This document shows, piece by piece, positions 32,725 through 40,753 of a stretch of 64,000 nt of DNA (position 1 is its first letter; every line of letters starts with the position of its first letter). A model generated the notes under the pieces. It searched no databases. It saw nothing but the letters and a program-made list of their open reading frames with translations, and was not told the DNA's origin. This stretch comes from Bin87 sp965203855 (lineage in GTDB: Bacteria; Chloroflexota; Dehalococcoidia; Lucifugimonadales; UBA3495). The stretch lies in contig CBDBDN010000005.1 in NCBI GenBank assembly GCA_965203855.1, forward strand, positions 124,001-188,000. The letters are read 5' to 3'. The translations under genes and the position numbers were made by a program.

Positions 32725-33785
32725 CCCGGCCAAACCCCGCGGACGACATCAGCAGCCGCAGCCGCCCCCCCGCCCCCGTCCGGCGCCCCCAGCAACGCCG
32801 CCCACACTGCCCCCACCGCATACACCACCCCCATCAGCGCCAGCCCCCCCATAATCACCCGCTGCGGAAAACGATTGCGCCCCCACAGCATCAGCCCCCC
32901 CAGCAAAATCAGCAGAATGGCAACGCCGCCCGCTACATAATGCTCCGGCGCCGAGCTGTTCAGAACGATCCCCTTCCGATAAAAGAAGTCCGCATAGGCC
33001 AATATCGTTATGTTGAACACGCAGCTCCCGTACACCCCCGCAAACCCCAGATCCGCCGCCCCAATCCGCGCCGCACCCACCGTCGCCGCAACCTCCGGCA
33101 TACTCGTTACCAGCGCCACCGCCAAAATCCCCAGCACCCCGGACGATACCCCCGTCGCATGGGCAATGCGGTCAACGCTCTGCGCCAGCAGCACCCCCGA
33201 CACTATTACCCCGGCGGACACCAAAATGAACATCAGCCACGCCCGCCGCAAGGTAATCCCCCCCTCATCACCATCCTCATCCGCGCCCCCCGGCCGCCGG
33301 CGGTACACCAACCACATCCCCGCCAGATACGCCGCCAGGACGATTAGCGACGACAGCCCAATCTGCCAGATCTGCGTCTCGTTCTTATAAACGGCGAATA
33401 TCATCGCCAGGATGCTCAGCGCAGCCGCCAGCAGTATCAGATACCCCTGCTCCGGCGCTACCCGTTGCAGAAACCGCTTGCCCCCAAACACCAGCGCAAC
33501 CATCGCCAGTATCAGAATATTGAGCATATTTGACCCCAGCACATCCCCCAGGGCCAGCTCCGGGTTGTCAATCCGCACCGCCGTTATGTTGTTGGACAGC
33601 TCCGGCAGCGACGTCGCCAGCGCCACCAATATGCTCCCCACAAACAGCCGCCCCCATCCCGTCAATGCCGCCAGCGCATCGCCGTACCTCGCCAGCAGCA
33701 TCCCCAGAAAAATTACCCCGGCGGCGCTGCCCAGAAACACCAGGACGACCACCGTCATGCCGGCGCCGTCCAGCAGGTTGAACAT
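32721..33785 (-). CDS. Sodium/calcium exchanger family protein (CaCA, YrbG-like)
   Basis: 354 residues, about 10 membrane helices. The two conserved alpha-repeats are GSILVALATSLPELSNNITAV...ALGDVLGSNMLNI and LAVALVTSMPEVAATVGAARIG...GSCVFNI. These bind the exchanged cations. A central cytoplasmic loop is acidic (GGADEDGDEGG). It likely exports Ca2+ in exchange for Na+ or H+. Its start is 16 nt after the leuB stop, in the same direction. Confidence 0.88.
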   Translation of the reverse strand: MFNLLDGAGMTVVVLVFLGSAAGVIFLGMLLARYGDALAALTGWGRLFVGSILVALATSLPELSNNITAVRIDNPELALGDVLGSNMLNILILAMVALVFGGKRFLQRVAPEQGYLILLAAALSILAMIFAVYKNETQIWQIGLSSLIVLAAYLAGMWLVYRRRPGGADEDGDEGGITLRRAWLMFILVSAGVIVSGVLLAQSVDRIAHATGVSSGVLGILAVALVTSMPEVAATVGAARIGAADLGFAGVYGSCVFNITILAYADFFYRKGIVLNSSAPEHYVAGGVAILLILLGGLMLWGRNRFPQRVIMGGLALMGVVYAVGAVWAALLGAPDGGGGAAAAADVVRGVWPG

Positions 33786-33801
33786 CAGCGTTCTCCCCCG
33801 C

Positions 33802-34893
33802 TCAGCCGATCGCCTGGACGATTAAATCGCCCATGGCCACAGTGCCAACCGCACTGTCGCCGCCGGCGGCAATGTCCGCCGTCCGATACCCTTGCTCCAG
33901 TACCGACTGCACCGCCCGTTCTATCGCCGCCGCTTCCTCCGTCAGCCCCAATGAATAGCGCAGCATCAGCGCCGCGCTCAACACCGAACCGCACGGATTG
34001 GCAATCCCCCGGCCCGCTATGTCCGGCGCCGTGCCGTGTATCGGTTCGTAAAACCCCGCTGTCCGCAGCCCCGCCTGCGGCACCCCCGACAAACTCGCCG
34101 ACGGCAGCAGCCCCATCGACGCCGCCAGTATCGCCGCCTCGTCCGTTAAAATGTCCCCAAAAGTGTTTTCGGCCACAATCACATCGTAAGACGCCGGACG
34201 CAGCACCAGCTGCATCGCGCAGGCGTCAACCAGCGCGTGTTCCAGCTCCACATCGGGATACTCCGCAGACAGCCGGGTTGCCGTAGCGCGCCACAGCCGC
34301 GAAGTTTCCAGCACATTCGCCTTGTCCACCGAGGTCAGCTTCTTGCGCCGGCCCCGCGCCAGCTCAAAGCCCACCCGCAGCACCCGTTCAATCTCCTGCT
34401 CCGTGTAGCGCATCGTATCCACGCCCACAATCCCCTGCGGAGTTTCGCTGCGGCCCTTCGGCTTCGCGTAATACAGGCCGCCCGTTAGCTCCCGCACCAC
34501 CACCATATCCACGCCCTCCAGCACATCAGGCTTCAGCACGCTGGAGCCGGTCAGTTCGGGATACACCTTGACCGGGCGGATGTTGGCGAACACATTCAGA
34601 TGCGCGCGCAGCGCAAGCAGCCCGTCTTCAGGACGCGTCGCCGCCGCCGGATCGTCCCACTTCGGCCCCCCCACTGCGCCAAAAAGCACCGCGTCCGATG
34701 CGGTAGCCAAGTCGCGCACCGCATCGGTAAGCGGGACGCCATGCTTGTCAATGGAAATGCCCCCCACATCCCCATATTCCAAATGAAAATTGTGTCCAAA
34801 AGCCCGGCCCACGGCCTCCAGCGCTCTCACGCCTTCCGCCGTAACTTCCGGCCCGATGCCGTCTCCCCCAAGTACCGCCAAATTAAAGTCCAT
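33802..34893 (-). CDS. leuB: 3-isopropylmalate dehydrogenase
   Basis: 363 residues, normal for LeuB. Motifs: LAVLGGDGIGPEV, RPVKVYPELTGSSVLKPDVLEGVDMVVVRELTGGLYY, VDKANVLETSRLWR and EPIHGTAPDIAGRGIANPCG. It oxidatively decarboxylates 3-isopropylmalate in leucine synthesis with NAD+. The ATG at 34893 is the start of homology. No leuA, leuC or leuD is in the window. The 1.1 kb upstream of it (34894-36001) contains no protein gene. Confidence 0.92.
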   Translation of the reverse strand: MDFNLAVLGGDGIGPEVTAEGVRALEAVGRAFGHNFHLEYGDVGGISIDKHGVPLTDAVRDLATASDAVLFGAVGGPKWDDPAAATRPEDGLLALRAHLNVFANIRPVKVYPELTGSSVLKPDVLEGVDMVVVRELTGGLYYAKPKGRSETPQGIVGVDTMRYTEQEIERVLRVGFELARGRRKKLTSVDKANVLETSRLWRATATRLSAEYPDVELEHALVDACAMQLVLRPASYDVIVAENTFGDILTDEAAILAASMGLLPSASLSGVPQAGLRTAGFYEPIHGTAPDIAGRGIANPCGSVLSAALMLRYSLGLTEEAAAIERAVQSVLEQGYRTADIAAGGDSAVGTVAMGDLIVQAIG

Positions 34894-35026
34894 AGCTGCT
34901 GTCCTTGCCCCTTGCCAATTCCCGCCTCGCCCCCGATTGCCTCCCACTCAAGAGGCCGGCGCAAGGCCGCCAACCAGTATAGCCCATACCGCCGCCAGTA
35001 TCAAACCACACCCCCTATGAACCGTC

Positions 35027-35046
35027 ATTCCGGCGCAAGCCGGAAT
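35027..35046. repeat. REP-like palindrome
   Basis: ATTCCGGC-GCAA-GCCGGAAT, followed by degenerate CCGTCATCCGCCCCC units up to the next copy. Confidence 0.8.
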
Positions 35047-35121
35047 CCATCCCCCAAACCGTCATCCGCCCCCGAACCGTCATCCGCCCCCCCAACCGTC
35101 ATTCCAACCCCCCCAACCGTC

Positions 35122-35141
35122 ATTCCGGCGCAAGCCGGAAT
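35122..35141. repeat. REP-like palindrome (start of a composite)
   Basis: ATTCCGGC-GCAA-GCCGGAAT, then a spacer with CCGTCCATCCCC and the module CATCCTGTCCATCGGTGTAA at 35193-35212. Confidence 0.8.
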
Positions 35142-35242
35142 CCAATATCCCCGTCCATCCCCTTTATCCATGCCATAAAAACCCATCCTATCCATCCTGT
35201 CCATCGGTGTAAAAATTCCCTCCCGCCAATGACACAACCCCT

Positions 35243-35270
35243 TTGCTAACCCGTACAGCCGTGCTATAAT
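35243..35270 (+). promoter_or_regulatory. Strong promoter of the putative structured RNA
   Basis: TTGCTA at 35243-35248, a 16-nt spacer and a perfect TATAAT at 35265-35270. Transcription would start near 35277, exactly at the 5' arm of the outermost helix of the structured segment. No protein gene follows for 700 bp. Confidence 0.65.
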
Positions 35271-35276
35271 CAGATT

Positions 35277-35570
35277 CGTCAGGCAGCCAATCTCCGAGCC
35301 CACCAGTTTCCAGGTCGTTACGGTCATTCAGCATCCAAGTCGCACCGGCGTTCCCTACTCGCCCACGGTCCAACTAACCGAAGGAGTCGGGTCCTGCCAA
35401 GGCGCCAGACGTAGCGCCCCGTCCTCGGACGAAAATCCAGCCGCGTGAAAAGCAACGCGCAAAACCTCCGGCCGTAGGGCTGAAACCGACCTGGAAACCA
35501 AAAAACTCGGAAACCCGAACCCCGCTAGCAAGTTCAATCAACCGCCTGACACGCCTGACACCAGCCTGAC
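35277..35570 (+). ncRNA. Putative structured non-coding RNA of unknown class
   Basis: About 290 nt without a credible ORF. Nested long-range pairing is visible: GTCAGGC (35278-35284) with GCCTGAC (35544-35550, with two further copies to 35570); TCCGAG (35293-35298) with CTCGGA (35506-35511); GTTTCCAGGTCG (35306-35317) with CGACCTGGAAAC (35487-35498), a perfect 12 bp; TTCAG (35327-35331) with CTGAA (35480-35484). Inner hairpins are GGCGC/GCGCC (35401/35414), GTCC/GGAC (35421) and CGCGT/ACGCG (35442/35455). Conserved blocks of tmRNA, RNase P, SRP and 6S RNA were not found. Class unknown. Confidence 0.55.
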
Positions 35571-35644
35571 AACCCCATCCTGTACCAACGGAGGCACCGC
35601 CACCCCAGCAAAATCAACCTAACGCCGCAGCGTCAGATGGGCGG

Positions 35645-35680
35645 GAACCCATCCCGTCCATCCTGCCCATCGGTGTAAAT
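35645..35680. repeat. Second module of the composite repeat (isolated)
   Basis: CCCGTCCATCCTGCCCATCGGTGTAAAT; a REP follows at 35752. Confidence 0.65.
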
Positions 35681-35751
35681 AACCCAGCCGGCATCCCGAC
35701 CTCACAACCGGAATGCCGGCCCCCCAACCGGAGTGCCGGCCCCCTACCGTC

Positions 35752-35771
35752 ATTCCGGCGCAATCCGGAAT
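35752..35771. repeat. REP-like palindrome, one mismatch
   Basis: ATTCCGGC-GCAA-TCCGGAAT, preceded by two CCGGARTGCCGGCCCCC units. Confidence 0.75.
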
Positions 35772-35868
35772 CCAGACGCAACGAACCGACGGCCTCCGGC
35801 CCTGCGCCGGAGCAGCGGCCCTATCTCCACACCACCCGCCGGCAGCGCCGCCAGCGGGTCGCTTTTCG

Positions 35869-35897
35869 TTGACATCCGCAGCGGGAATACTTAAAAT
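35869..35897 (+). promoter_or_regulatory. Promoter of the DUF1501-DUF1800 run
   Basis: TTGACA, a 17-nt spacer and TAAAAT. The predicted leader to the ATG at 36002 is about 100 nt; AAGGAGG lies 10-16 nt before that ATG. Confidence 0.7.
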
Positions 35898-36001
35898 AAC
35901 CCCCATCACCCCAACTTGCGCCGGCGTTAGCGCCAGAGCATTAAAGCGACCGCCGCCAGCAGCGCGCCGCGCCGATGCCGATTTAAGGAGGCCCTCTCGT
36001 T

Positions 36002-37132
36002 ATGACCACTACCAACAACAGCCGGTCTCTCGTCATTATACAACTCGCCGGCGCCAACGACCCCCTCAATACCGTCATCCCCTATACCGACGGCCGTTAT
36101 TACGACAACCGCCCCAATGTCGGCATCCCTACCGAACAAGTCATTGACATCGACGGGCGGCTCGGCTTCAACCCCAATATGGCCCCCATTAAAGCCCTGT
36201 GGGATGACGGCAAAGTAGCCGTCGTCAACGGCATCGGCTACCCCAACCCCAACCGTTCCCACTTCCGCAGTATGGACATCTGGCATACCTGCGAACCCGA
36301 CAAAATCGCTACCGAAGGCTGGCTGGGACGCGTCATCCGCGACCTGGATCCCCGCAAGCAAAATGTGGTTACCGGCGTCAACTTCGGGCGCGGCCTGCCC
36401 CGTTCTTTGGGCGCGCCCGGCGTCCCCGTGGCCTCCGTCGGCAACCTGGAAACCTACGGCCTCTTCCCCGACGTCGAGGAAACCCGCATCCGCGGCCTCT
36501 GCCTGGACGCTTTCGGCAAAATGTACGGCGGCGCAGTCCAGGACTCCGTCATGAGCTACCTCGGACAGACCGGCCAGGACGCCCTCAAAGGCGCCGACAT
36601 CCTCCGTACCGCCCCCGAAAAGTACGCCTCCTCCATCGAATACGCCGACAACCCCATCGCCCAGTCCCTCAAAAACGCCGCCCAGGTAATGTGCGCCGAC
36701 ATCGGCACCCGCATCTACTACGCCCAGCACGGCAGCTTTGACACCCACGGCGACGAAGTCAAAGTCCACGGCGGCCTCTGGTCCCAAGTCTCCGGCGCCG
36801 TAAGCGACTTCATCGCCGACCTGGACGAACACGGCAAGGCCGACGACGCCATCGTCCTCATCTGGACCGAATTCGGACGGCGCATCAAGGACAACGGCTC
36901 CGGCACCGACCACGGCTCCGGCGGCGCGGCCCTGATTATCGGCAGCCAGGTCAACGGCGGCTTCTACGGGGAATACCCCTCCCTGGCCGAGGAACACCAG
37001 CTGGACGGCGACCTCCATTTCAACAACGACTTCCGCTCTACCTACTCCACCATTGCCGAGCAGTGGCTGGGGCTGGACCCCGTCCCCATCGTCAACGGAC
37101 AGTTCGAGCAGTGGGATTTCATCCGCAGCTAG
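36002..37132 (+). CDS. DUF1501 domain-containing protein
   Basis: 376 residues of the DUF1501 (sulfatase-like fold) family: LVIIQLAGANDPLNTVIPY near the N-terminus, NPNMAPIKALWDDGKVAVVNGIGYPNPNRSHFRSMDIW, then DHGSGGAALIIGSQVNGG near the C-terminus. Family members normally carry a twin-arginine signal; this one starts directly with the domain and has none. It is almost always paired with DUF1800, as here (119 nt downstream). Role unknown, possibly a cell-surface or secreted esterase-like system. Confidence 0.88.
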   Translation: MTTTNNSRSLVIIQLAGANDPLNTVIPYTDGRYYDNRPNVGIPTEQVIDIDGRLGFNPNMAPIKALWDDGKVAVVNGIGYPNPNRSHFRSMDIWHTCEPDKIATEGWLGRVIRDLDPRKQNVVTGVNFGRGLPRSLGAPGVPVASVGNLETYGLFPDVEETRIRGLCLDAFGKMYGGAVQDSVMSYLGQTGQDALKGADILRTAPEKYASSIEYADNPIAQSLKNAAQVMCADIGTRIYYAQHGSFDTHGDEVKVHGGLWSQVSGAVSDFIADLDEHGKADDAIVLIWTEFGRRIKDNGSGTDHGSGGAALIIGSQVNGGFYGEYPSLAEEHQLDGDLHFNNDFRSTYSTIAEQWLGLDPVPIVNGQFEQWDFIRS

Positions 37133-37251
37133 CTCCCGTTGACCCCTTCGCCGTCATTCCCAACTCTTTCCCCTAACTCTCTCCGTCATTCCCTGGAATA
37201 ACGGGAAAGCCGGGAATGACGGCTACCACAGCAGCATATATGGAGGCAATT

Positions 37252-38667
37252 ATGAGCAGCGCCGATATTGCCCTGATGGCGCACCTGATGCGGCGGGCCG
37301 GCTTTGGCGCCAGCCGCGACGAACTGGAACAGCGCGTCGCCCGCGGCTACGCCAACGTCGTTGAAGATCTCCTCAACCCCGGCCCCGCCAACGCTATGCC
37401 GGACGACATCATCCGCCGCTACCACGTGGATATGGCCGAAATGCGCGAGCTCAACAGCGCCGGCGCTTACTGGATGTACCGCATGGTTACTACCCAGAAC
37501 GTCCTGGAGGAAAAACTCGCCCTTTTCTGGCACAGCCTTTTCGCTACCGGGTACACCAAACTGAACCAGGCCCGCTCCCTGACCAACCAGATTGAAACTT
37601 TCCGCCGCCACGCCCTCGGTTCCTTCCGCACCATGCTGCTGGAACTCTCCAAAGACCCGGCAATGATTATCTGGCTGGACAACAACGACAACCACAAGGA
37701 CGACATCAACGAAAACTACGGCCGGGAACTCCTGGAACTCTTCTCAATGGGCATCGGCAACTACAGCGAGGACGATGTCAAAGAGTGCGCCCGCGCTTTC
37801 ACCGGCTGGACGCTGGGCAACGCCGAATACATGGCAACGCGCGCCAGCCGCGACTCCATCTGGCCCTACAGCCGCATCGCCTGGCATTTCCAGTACCGCG
37901 ACTACGACCACGACGACGGCGAAAAGACCTTCCTCGGCCACACCGGCAACTTCAACGGCGAGGACATCATCGACATCATCGTCCGCCAGGAAGCAACCGC
38001 CCGGTTCGTCTCTACCCGCCTGTTCCAGTTCTTTGCCGCCGACCATGTGGACGCCGCCGGCGAGGCGGTCATCTCCGATATGATGACGACATTCCTGGAA
38101 TCCGGCTACGAAATCCGCTCCGTGCTGCGGACGCTGTTCAACTCGGACTATTTCAAGTCGGCAGCGGCGCGTTTCGCCCGTGTCAAGGGGCCGGTGGAAC
38201 TGGTCGTCGGCGCCGTCCGGTTGGCCGGCACCTACCAGCAGCCCACTTTCGGCGCCGACCTGCTCGCCAAGCACACCACCTACATGGGGCAAGGCATTTT
38301 CCAGCCCCCCAGCGTTGAGGGCTGGCACGAAGGCGCCGAATGGATTGACAGCGGCGCCCTGGTGGAACGCGTCAACTTCGTCGGGCAGGAACTGGGCAAC
38401 CCCGGCAACCCCGGCGTCCGCGCCATCATCGACCGCTTGGCGCAGCAGTCCGACGGGCCGCTGTCCCCCGCCGCCCAAGTAGAACGCTGCGCCGACCTGC
38501 TCGGCCCGTTGCAAATCGGCGATACCACCCGCACCTCGTTGCAGGAATTCGCCGCCGAACAGGGTCCGGCCGACCTCCGCCCCGAAGCGCGCACCGACGC
38601 CGACGAACAGCGCATCGCCAACCTGCTGCGCCTGCTCACCGCAACCCGGGAATACCAGCTGGCGTAA
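37252..38667 (+). CDS. DUF1800 domain-containing protein
   Basis: 471 residues. Typical blocks: HLMRRAGFGASRDELE, LFWHSLFATGY, NENYGRELLELFSMGIGNYSEDDVKECARAFTGWT, and the C-terminal PPSVEGWHEGAEWIDS. No signal peptide, matching the DUF1501 partner. Members co-occur with DUF1501; the biochemical role is not established. GGAGG lies 5 nt before ATG 37252. A hairpin follows at 38722. Confidence 0.88.
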   Translation: MSSADIALMAHLMRRAGFGASRDELEQRVARGYANVVEDLLNPGPANAMPDDIIRRYHVDMAEMRELNSAGAYWMYRMVTTQNVLEEKLALFWHSLFATGYTKLNQARSLTNQIETFRRHALGSFRTMLLELSKDPAMIIWLDNNDNHKDDINENYGRELLELFSMGIGNYSEDDVKECARAFTGWTLGNAEYMATRASRDSIWPYSRIAWHFQYRDYDHDDGEKTFLGHTGNFNGEDIIDIIVRQEATARFVSTRLFQFFAADHVDAAGEAVISDMMTTFLESGYEIRSVLRTLFNSDYFKSAAARFARVKGPVELVVGAVRLAGTYQQPTFGADLLAKHTTYMGQGIFQPPSVEGWHEGAEWIDSGALVERVNFVGQELGNPGNPGVRAIIDRLAQQSDGPLSPAAQVERCADLLGPLQIGDTTRTSLQEFAAEQGPADLRPEARTDADEQRIANLLRLLTATREYQLA

Positions 38668-38721
38668 GACAGACGCGCGCGCGCCGCTGCTGCGCCGCCA
38701 ACCCCATCCGGCCGACGCCGA

Positions 38722-38756
38722 CAGTGCAGGGGCGAACCACTTTCGCCCCTGCACTG
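38722..38756. terminator. 15-bp perfect hairpin after DUF1800
   Basis: CAGTGCAGGGGCGAA pairs with TTCGCCCCTGCACTG over a 5-nt loop. No T-run follows, so it may attenuate or stabilise rather than terminate. Confidence 0.5.
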
Positions 38757-38827
38757 AACCGGGCAAGTAATCGAACCGAGTACGCTATTGAACCGGGTAC
38801 GCCTAAAAACAACCGGGAGATGCGCTT

Positions 38828-39895
38828 ATGACTACCGCCGCCGTCGCTGAAACTGAAATCGCAACCGCCGCCGCCAGCCCCCAAGCCGGCCCGATAGAAT
38901 ATGTCAAAACCGTGGGCCTGACCACCAACCAAAGCGGACGCGGATTTACCAATCCCTACGATACTGCCGCTACCGACGACGGCCGCATCCTGGTGCTGAA
39001 CCGCTGCGATACGGCGCGCGCCTCCCTGGTGCGTATCGGCATCCTCAACTGGGCGGAGGATTACCTGGGCGAATTCAGCCGGGGCTACGGACGCGGCGAC
39101 GGACAATGGATCCTCCCGGTCGCCATCGCCCTGGACCGCCGCCGGCAAGTCTATGTTACCGACGAACAGCAGCATCGCATTACCGTGCTGGACCTGGACG
39201 GCAACTTTATCCGGCAGTGGGGCGAAAGAGGCTCCGCGCCGGGGCAGCTGGACGCCCCCGCCGGCATCGTCATCAGCCCGGATGACACCGTCTACGTCGC
39301 CGAGCAAGGCAACCACCGCGTGCAGCGGTTCAGCGCCGACGGCCGGTCGCTGGGTATGTGGGGCGAAGCCGGCAGCGCCGCCGGCCAGTTCAATATGCCC
39401 TGGGGCATCGGTCTGGACACCGCCGGCAATGTATATGTCGCCGACTGGCGCAACGACCGGATACAGAAATTTACGCCGGACGGCGGGTTTATCGCCGCTA
39501 TCGGTGCCTCCGGCAGCGGCGATGGGCAGTTGAGCCGCCCTGCCGGCGTGTGCGTGGATTCCGGCGGGTTCATCTATGTGGCCGACTGGGGCAACGAGCG
39601 CGTGCAAGTGTTTGACGCCGCCGGCCAGTTCGTCCAGTCGCTGCGCGGGCAGGCTACCCTGTCCAAATGGGCGCAGGACTTCATGTCGGTCAACCCGGAC
39701 GAGCGCAATACCCGTGAAATATCCAACCTCATACCGGAACTGCCAGCCCACTTTGATACGCCATACCTCATTTCATCGCAGACGGAGCCCTACTTCTGGG
39801 GCCCGGTATCGGTGCGCCTGGACGCCGCAGAACGGCTGCTCGTAACCGAATCCAACCGCCACCGGGTCCAGATTTACCAGCGCAGCCAAGAGTAG
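38828..39895 (+). CDS. NHL-repeat beta-propeller protein
   Basis: 355 residues forming a six-bladed NHL propeller. Blades repeat the pattern GxFxxxxGxxGSxxGQLxxPxGIxxDxxGxVYVAD, for example WGERGSAPGQLDAPAGIVIS and WGEAGSAAGQFNMPWGIGLD. No signal peptide is evident, though the N-terminus (TTAAVAETEIATAAASPQAG) is Ala/Thr-rich. NHL domains mediate protein or ligand binding; no catalytic motif is seen. It follows the DUF1501/DUF1800 pair and may be part of the same system. GGGAG precedes ATG 38828. Confidence 0.85.
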   Translation: MTTAAVAETEIATAAASPQAGPIEYVKTVGLTTNQSGRGFTNPYDTAATDDGRILVLNRCDTARASLVRIGILNWAEDYLGEFSRGYGRGDGQWILPVAIALDRRRQVYVTDEQQHRITVLDLDGNFIRQWGERGSAPGQLDAPAGIVISPDDTVYVAEQGNHRVQRFSADGRSLGMWGEAGSAAGQFNMPWGIGLDTAGNVYVADWRNDRIQKFTPDGGFIAAIGASGSGDGQLSRPAGVCVDSGGFIYVADWGNERVQVFDAAGQFVQSLRGQATLSKWAQDFMSVNPDERNTREISNLIPELPAHFDTPYLISSQTEPYFWGPVSVRLDAAERLLVTESNRHRVQIYQRSQE

Positions 39896-39949
39896 CCAAC
39901 GCGTCAGCAGCAAGGCCAGCTTCTGTTGAGAATACCAGCCGCCCGCCGG

Positions 39950-39978
39950 TTGACTAGGGAACTACGGCTTGCTACAAT
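39950..39978 (+). promoter_or_regulatory. tRNA-Val promoter
   Basis: TTGACT, a 17-nt spacer and TACAAT, placing the start of transcription about 8 nt before the mature tRNA. Confidence 0.7.
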
Positions 39979-39993
39979 GCCGGCAATGGACCA

Positions 39994-40070
39994 GGGCGGT
40001 TAGCTCAGTTGGTTAGAGTACTTGCTCGACACGCAAGAGGTCAGTGGTTCGAGTCCACTACCGCCCACCA
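39994..40070 (+). tRNA. tRNA-Val(GAC)
   Basis: A full cloverleaf: acceptor GGGCGGT/ACCGCCC, D-arm GCTC/GAGT, anticodon stem CTTGC/GCAAG with loop TCGACAC, T-arm AGTGG/CCACT with loop TTCGAGT, and a genomically encoded CCA. The anticodon GAC (40028-40030) reads GUC and GUU. The base before the anticodon (position 33) is C instead of the near-universal U. Confidence 0.95.
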
Positions 40071-40134
40071 TCCCCTCGCACCCCGGCCATCCCCCGAGGG
40101 AGATGCCGCAGTAGCGCGGATTATGCCGCAGCCG

Positions 40135-40171
40135 GAAACGCCGCCCGACGAGTGGGCGGCGTTTCTTTATT
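40135..40171 (+). terminator. Rho-independent terminator after tRNA-Val
   Basis: GAAACGCCGCCC pairs with GGGCGGCGTTTC (12 bp, 7-nt loop) and is followed by TTTATT. The rest of the 310-base gap to the next gene holds only a lone copy of the composite-repeat module near 40287-40310. Confidence 0.85.
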
Positions 40172-40381
40172 CAGGCAGCACGTACCCAGACCGGTCGCTC
40201 CGGCGCCGGCCGGATTCCCGACGATGCGCCCGGATTCCGGCGCCAGCCAAAATGACGGTGCGGAGGCCCGAATGACGGTAGGGGTATTGACACCGATGGG
40301 CCGGATGGACGGGATTGGCTCCCATCCAGCGCTGCGGTGGACGCCGGGCGGCAGGGGATTAGCGGAATGGGCTGGCAAATC

Positions 40382-40753
40382 TCAAAAACGCCAACCCAAG
40401 CGGAGAATCATTTCGTCTAGGTTGACGCAGTCTAGATTAAAATGGCGGCAGACGGCCGGTATAGTGCCGGGGTGATTGTCAGACGCACTTTCCTCAGTTA
40501 CAACCGTAATCGGCAGCATTGATGCCCTCGCCCTTGCAATCAGATACGGGTCAGCATCCTCAGTTCCGCGGTCCCACTTGCTAATCCAGCGATTGGCGGC
40601 AGCGGACAGCGCGGGATCGTTGCTCATTTCCTGTGCCAGCAACAGCTCCCAAAAGCTGACGAATATACCGGGGTTAAATGACCCGAATGCCTGGGAGATT
40701 GTGTTGGTGTCCAGCAAGTACAGCATAGCGGGGGCATTTTCATTGCCAAGCAT
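40382..40753 (-). CDS. DUF4411 (PIN-like) toxin, internally shortened
   Basis: 123 residues. The N-terminus (MLYLLDTNTISQAFGSFNPG then FVSFWELLL) and the C-terminus (DADPYLIARARASMLPITVVTEES ... IPAVCRHFNLDCVNLDEMILRLG) match DUF4411 PIN-like proteins, which are typically about 160 residues. The helical region normally following FW is missing, leaving an estimated 40-residue deletion. It overlaps the XRE-ImmA gene by 14 nt, a known toxin-antitoxin arrangement. Activity is uncertain given the deletion. Confidence 0.7.
   Translation of the reverse strand: MLGNENAPAMLYLLDTNTISQAFGSFNPGIFVSFWELLLAQEMSNDPALSAAANRWISKWDRGTEDADPYLIARARASMLPITVVTEESASDNHPGTIPAVCRHFNLDCVNLDEMILRLGWRF

Noticed and set aside
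35188..35537. Minus-strand frames of about 60 residues across the putative RNA
   Set aside because: Two short, unrelated frames with no start signals. The plus-strand promoter and paired arms explain the segment better.
35277..35570. tmRNA, RNase P RNA, SRP RNA, 6S RNA or T-box leader
   Set aside because: The conserved blocks of each (tRNA-like 3' end, GAGGAAAGUC, GGAAGCAGC loop, T-box sequence) were looked for and not found.
39994..40381. Integration (att) site at the 3' end of tRNA-Val
   Set aside because: No second copy of the tRNA 3' end and no integrase were seen in the window.
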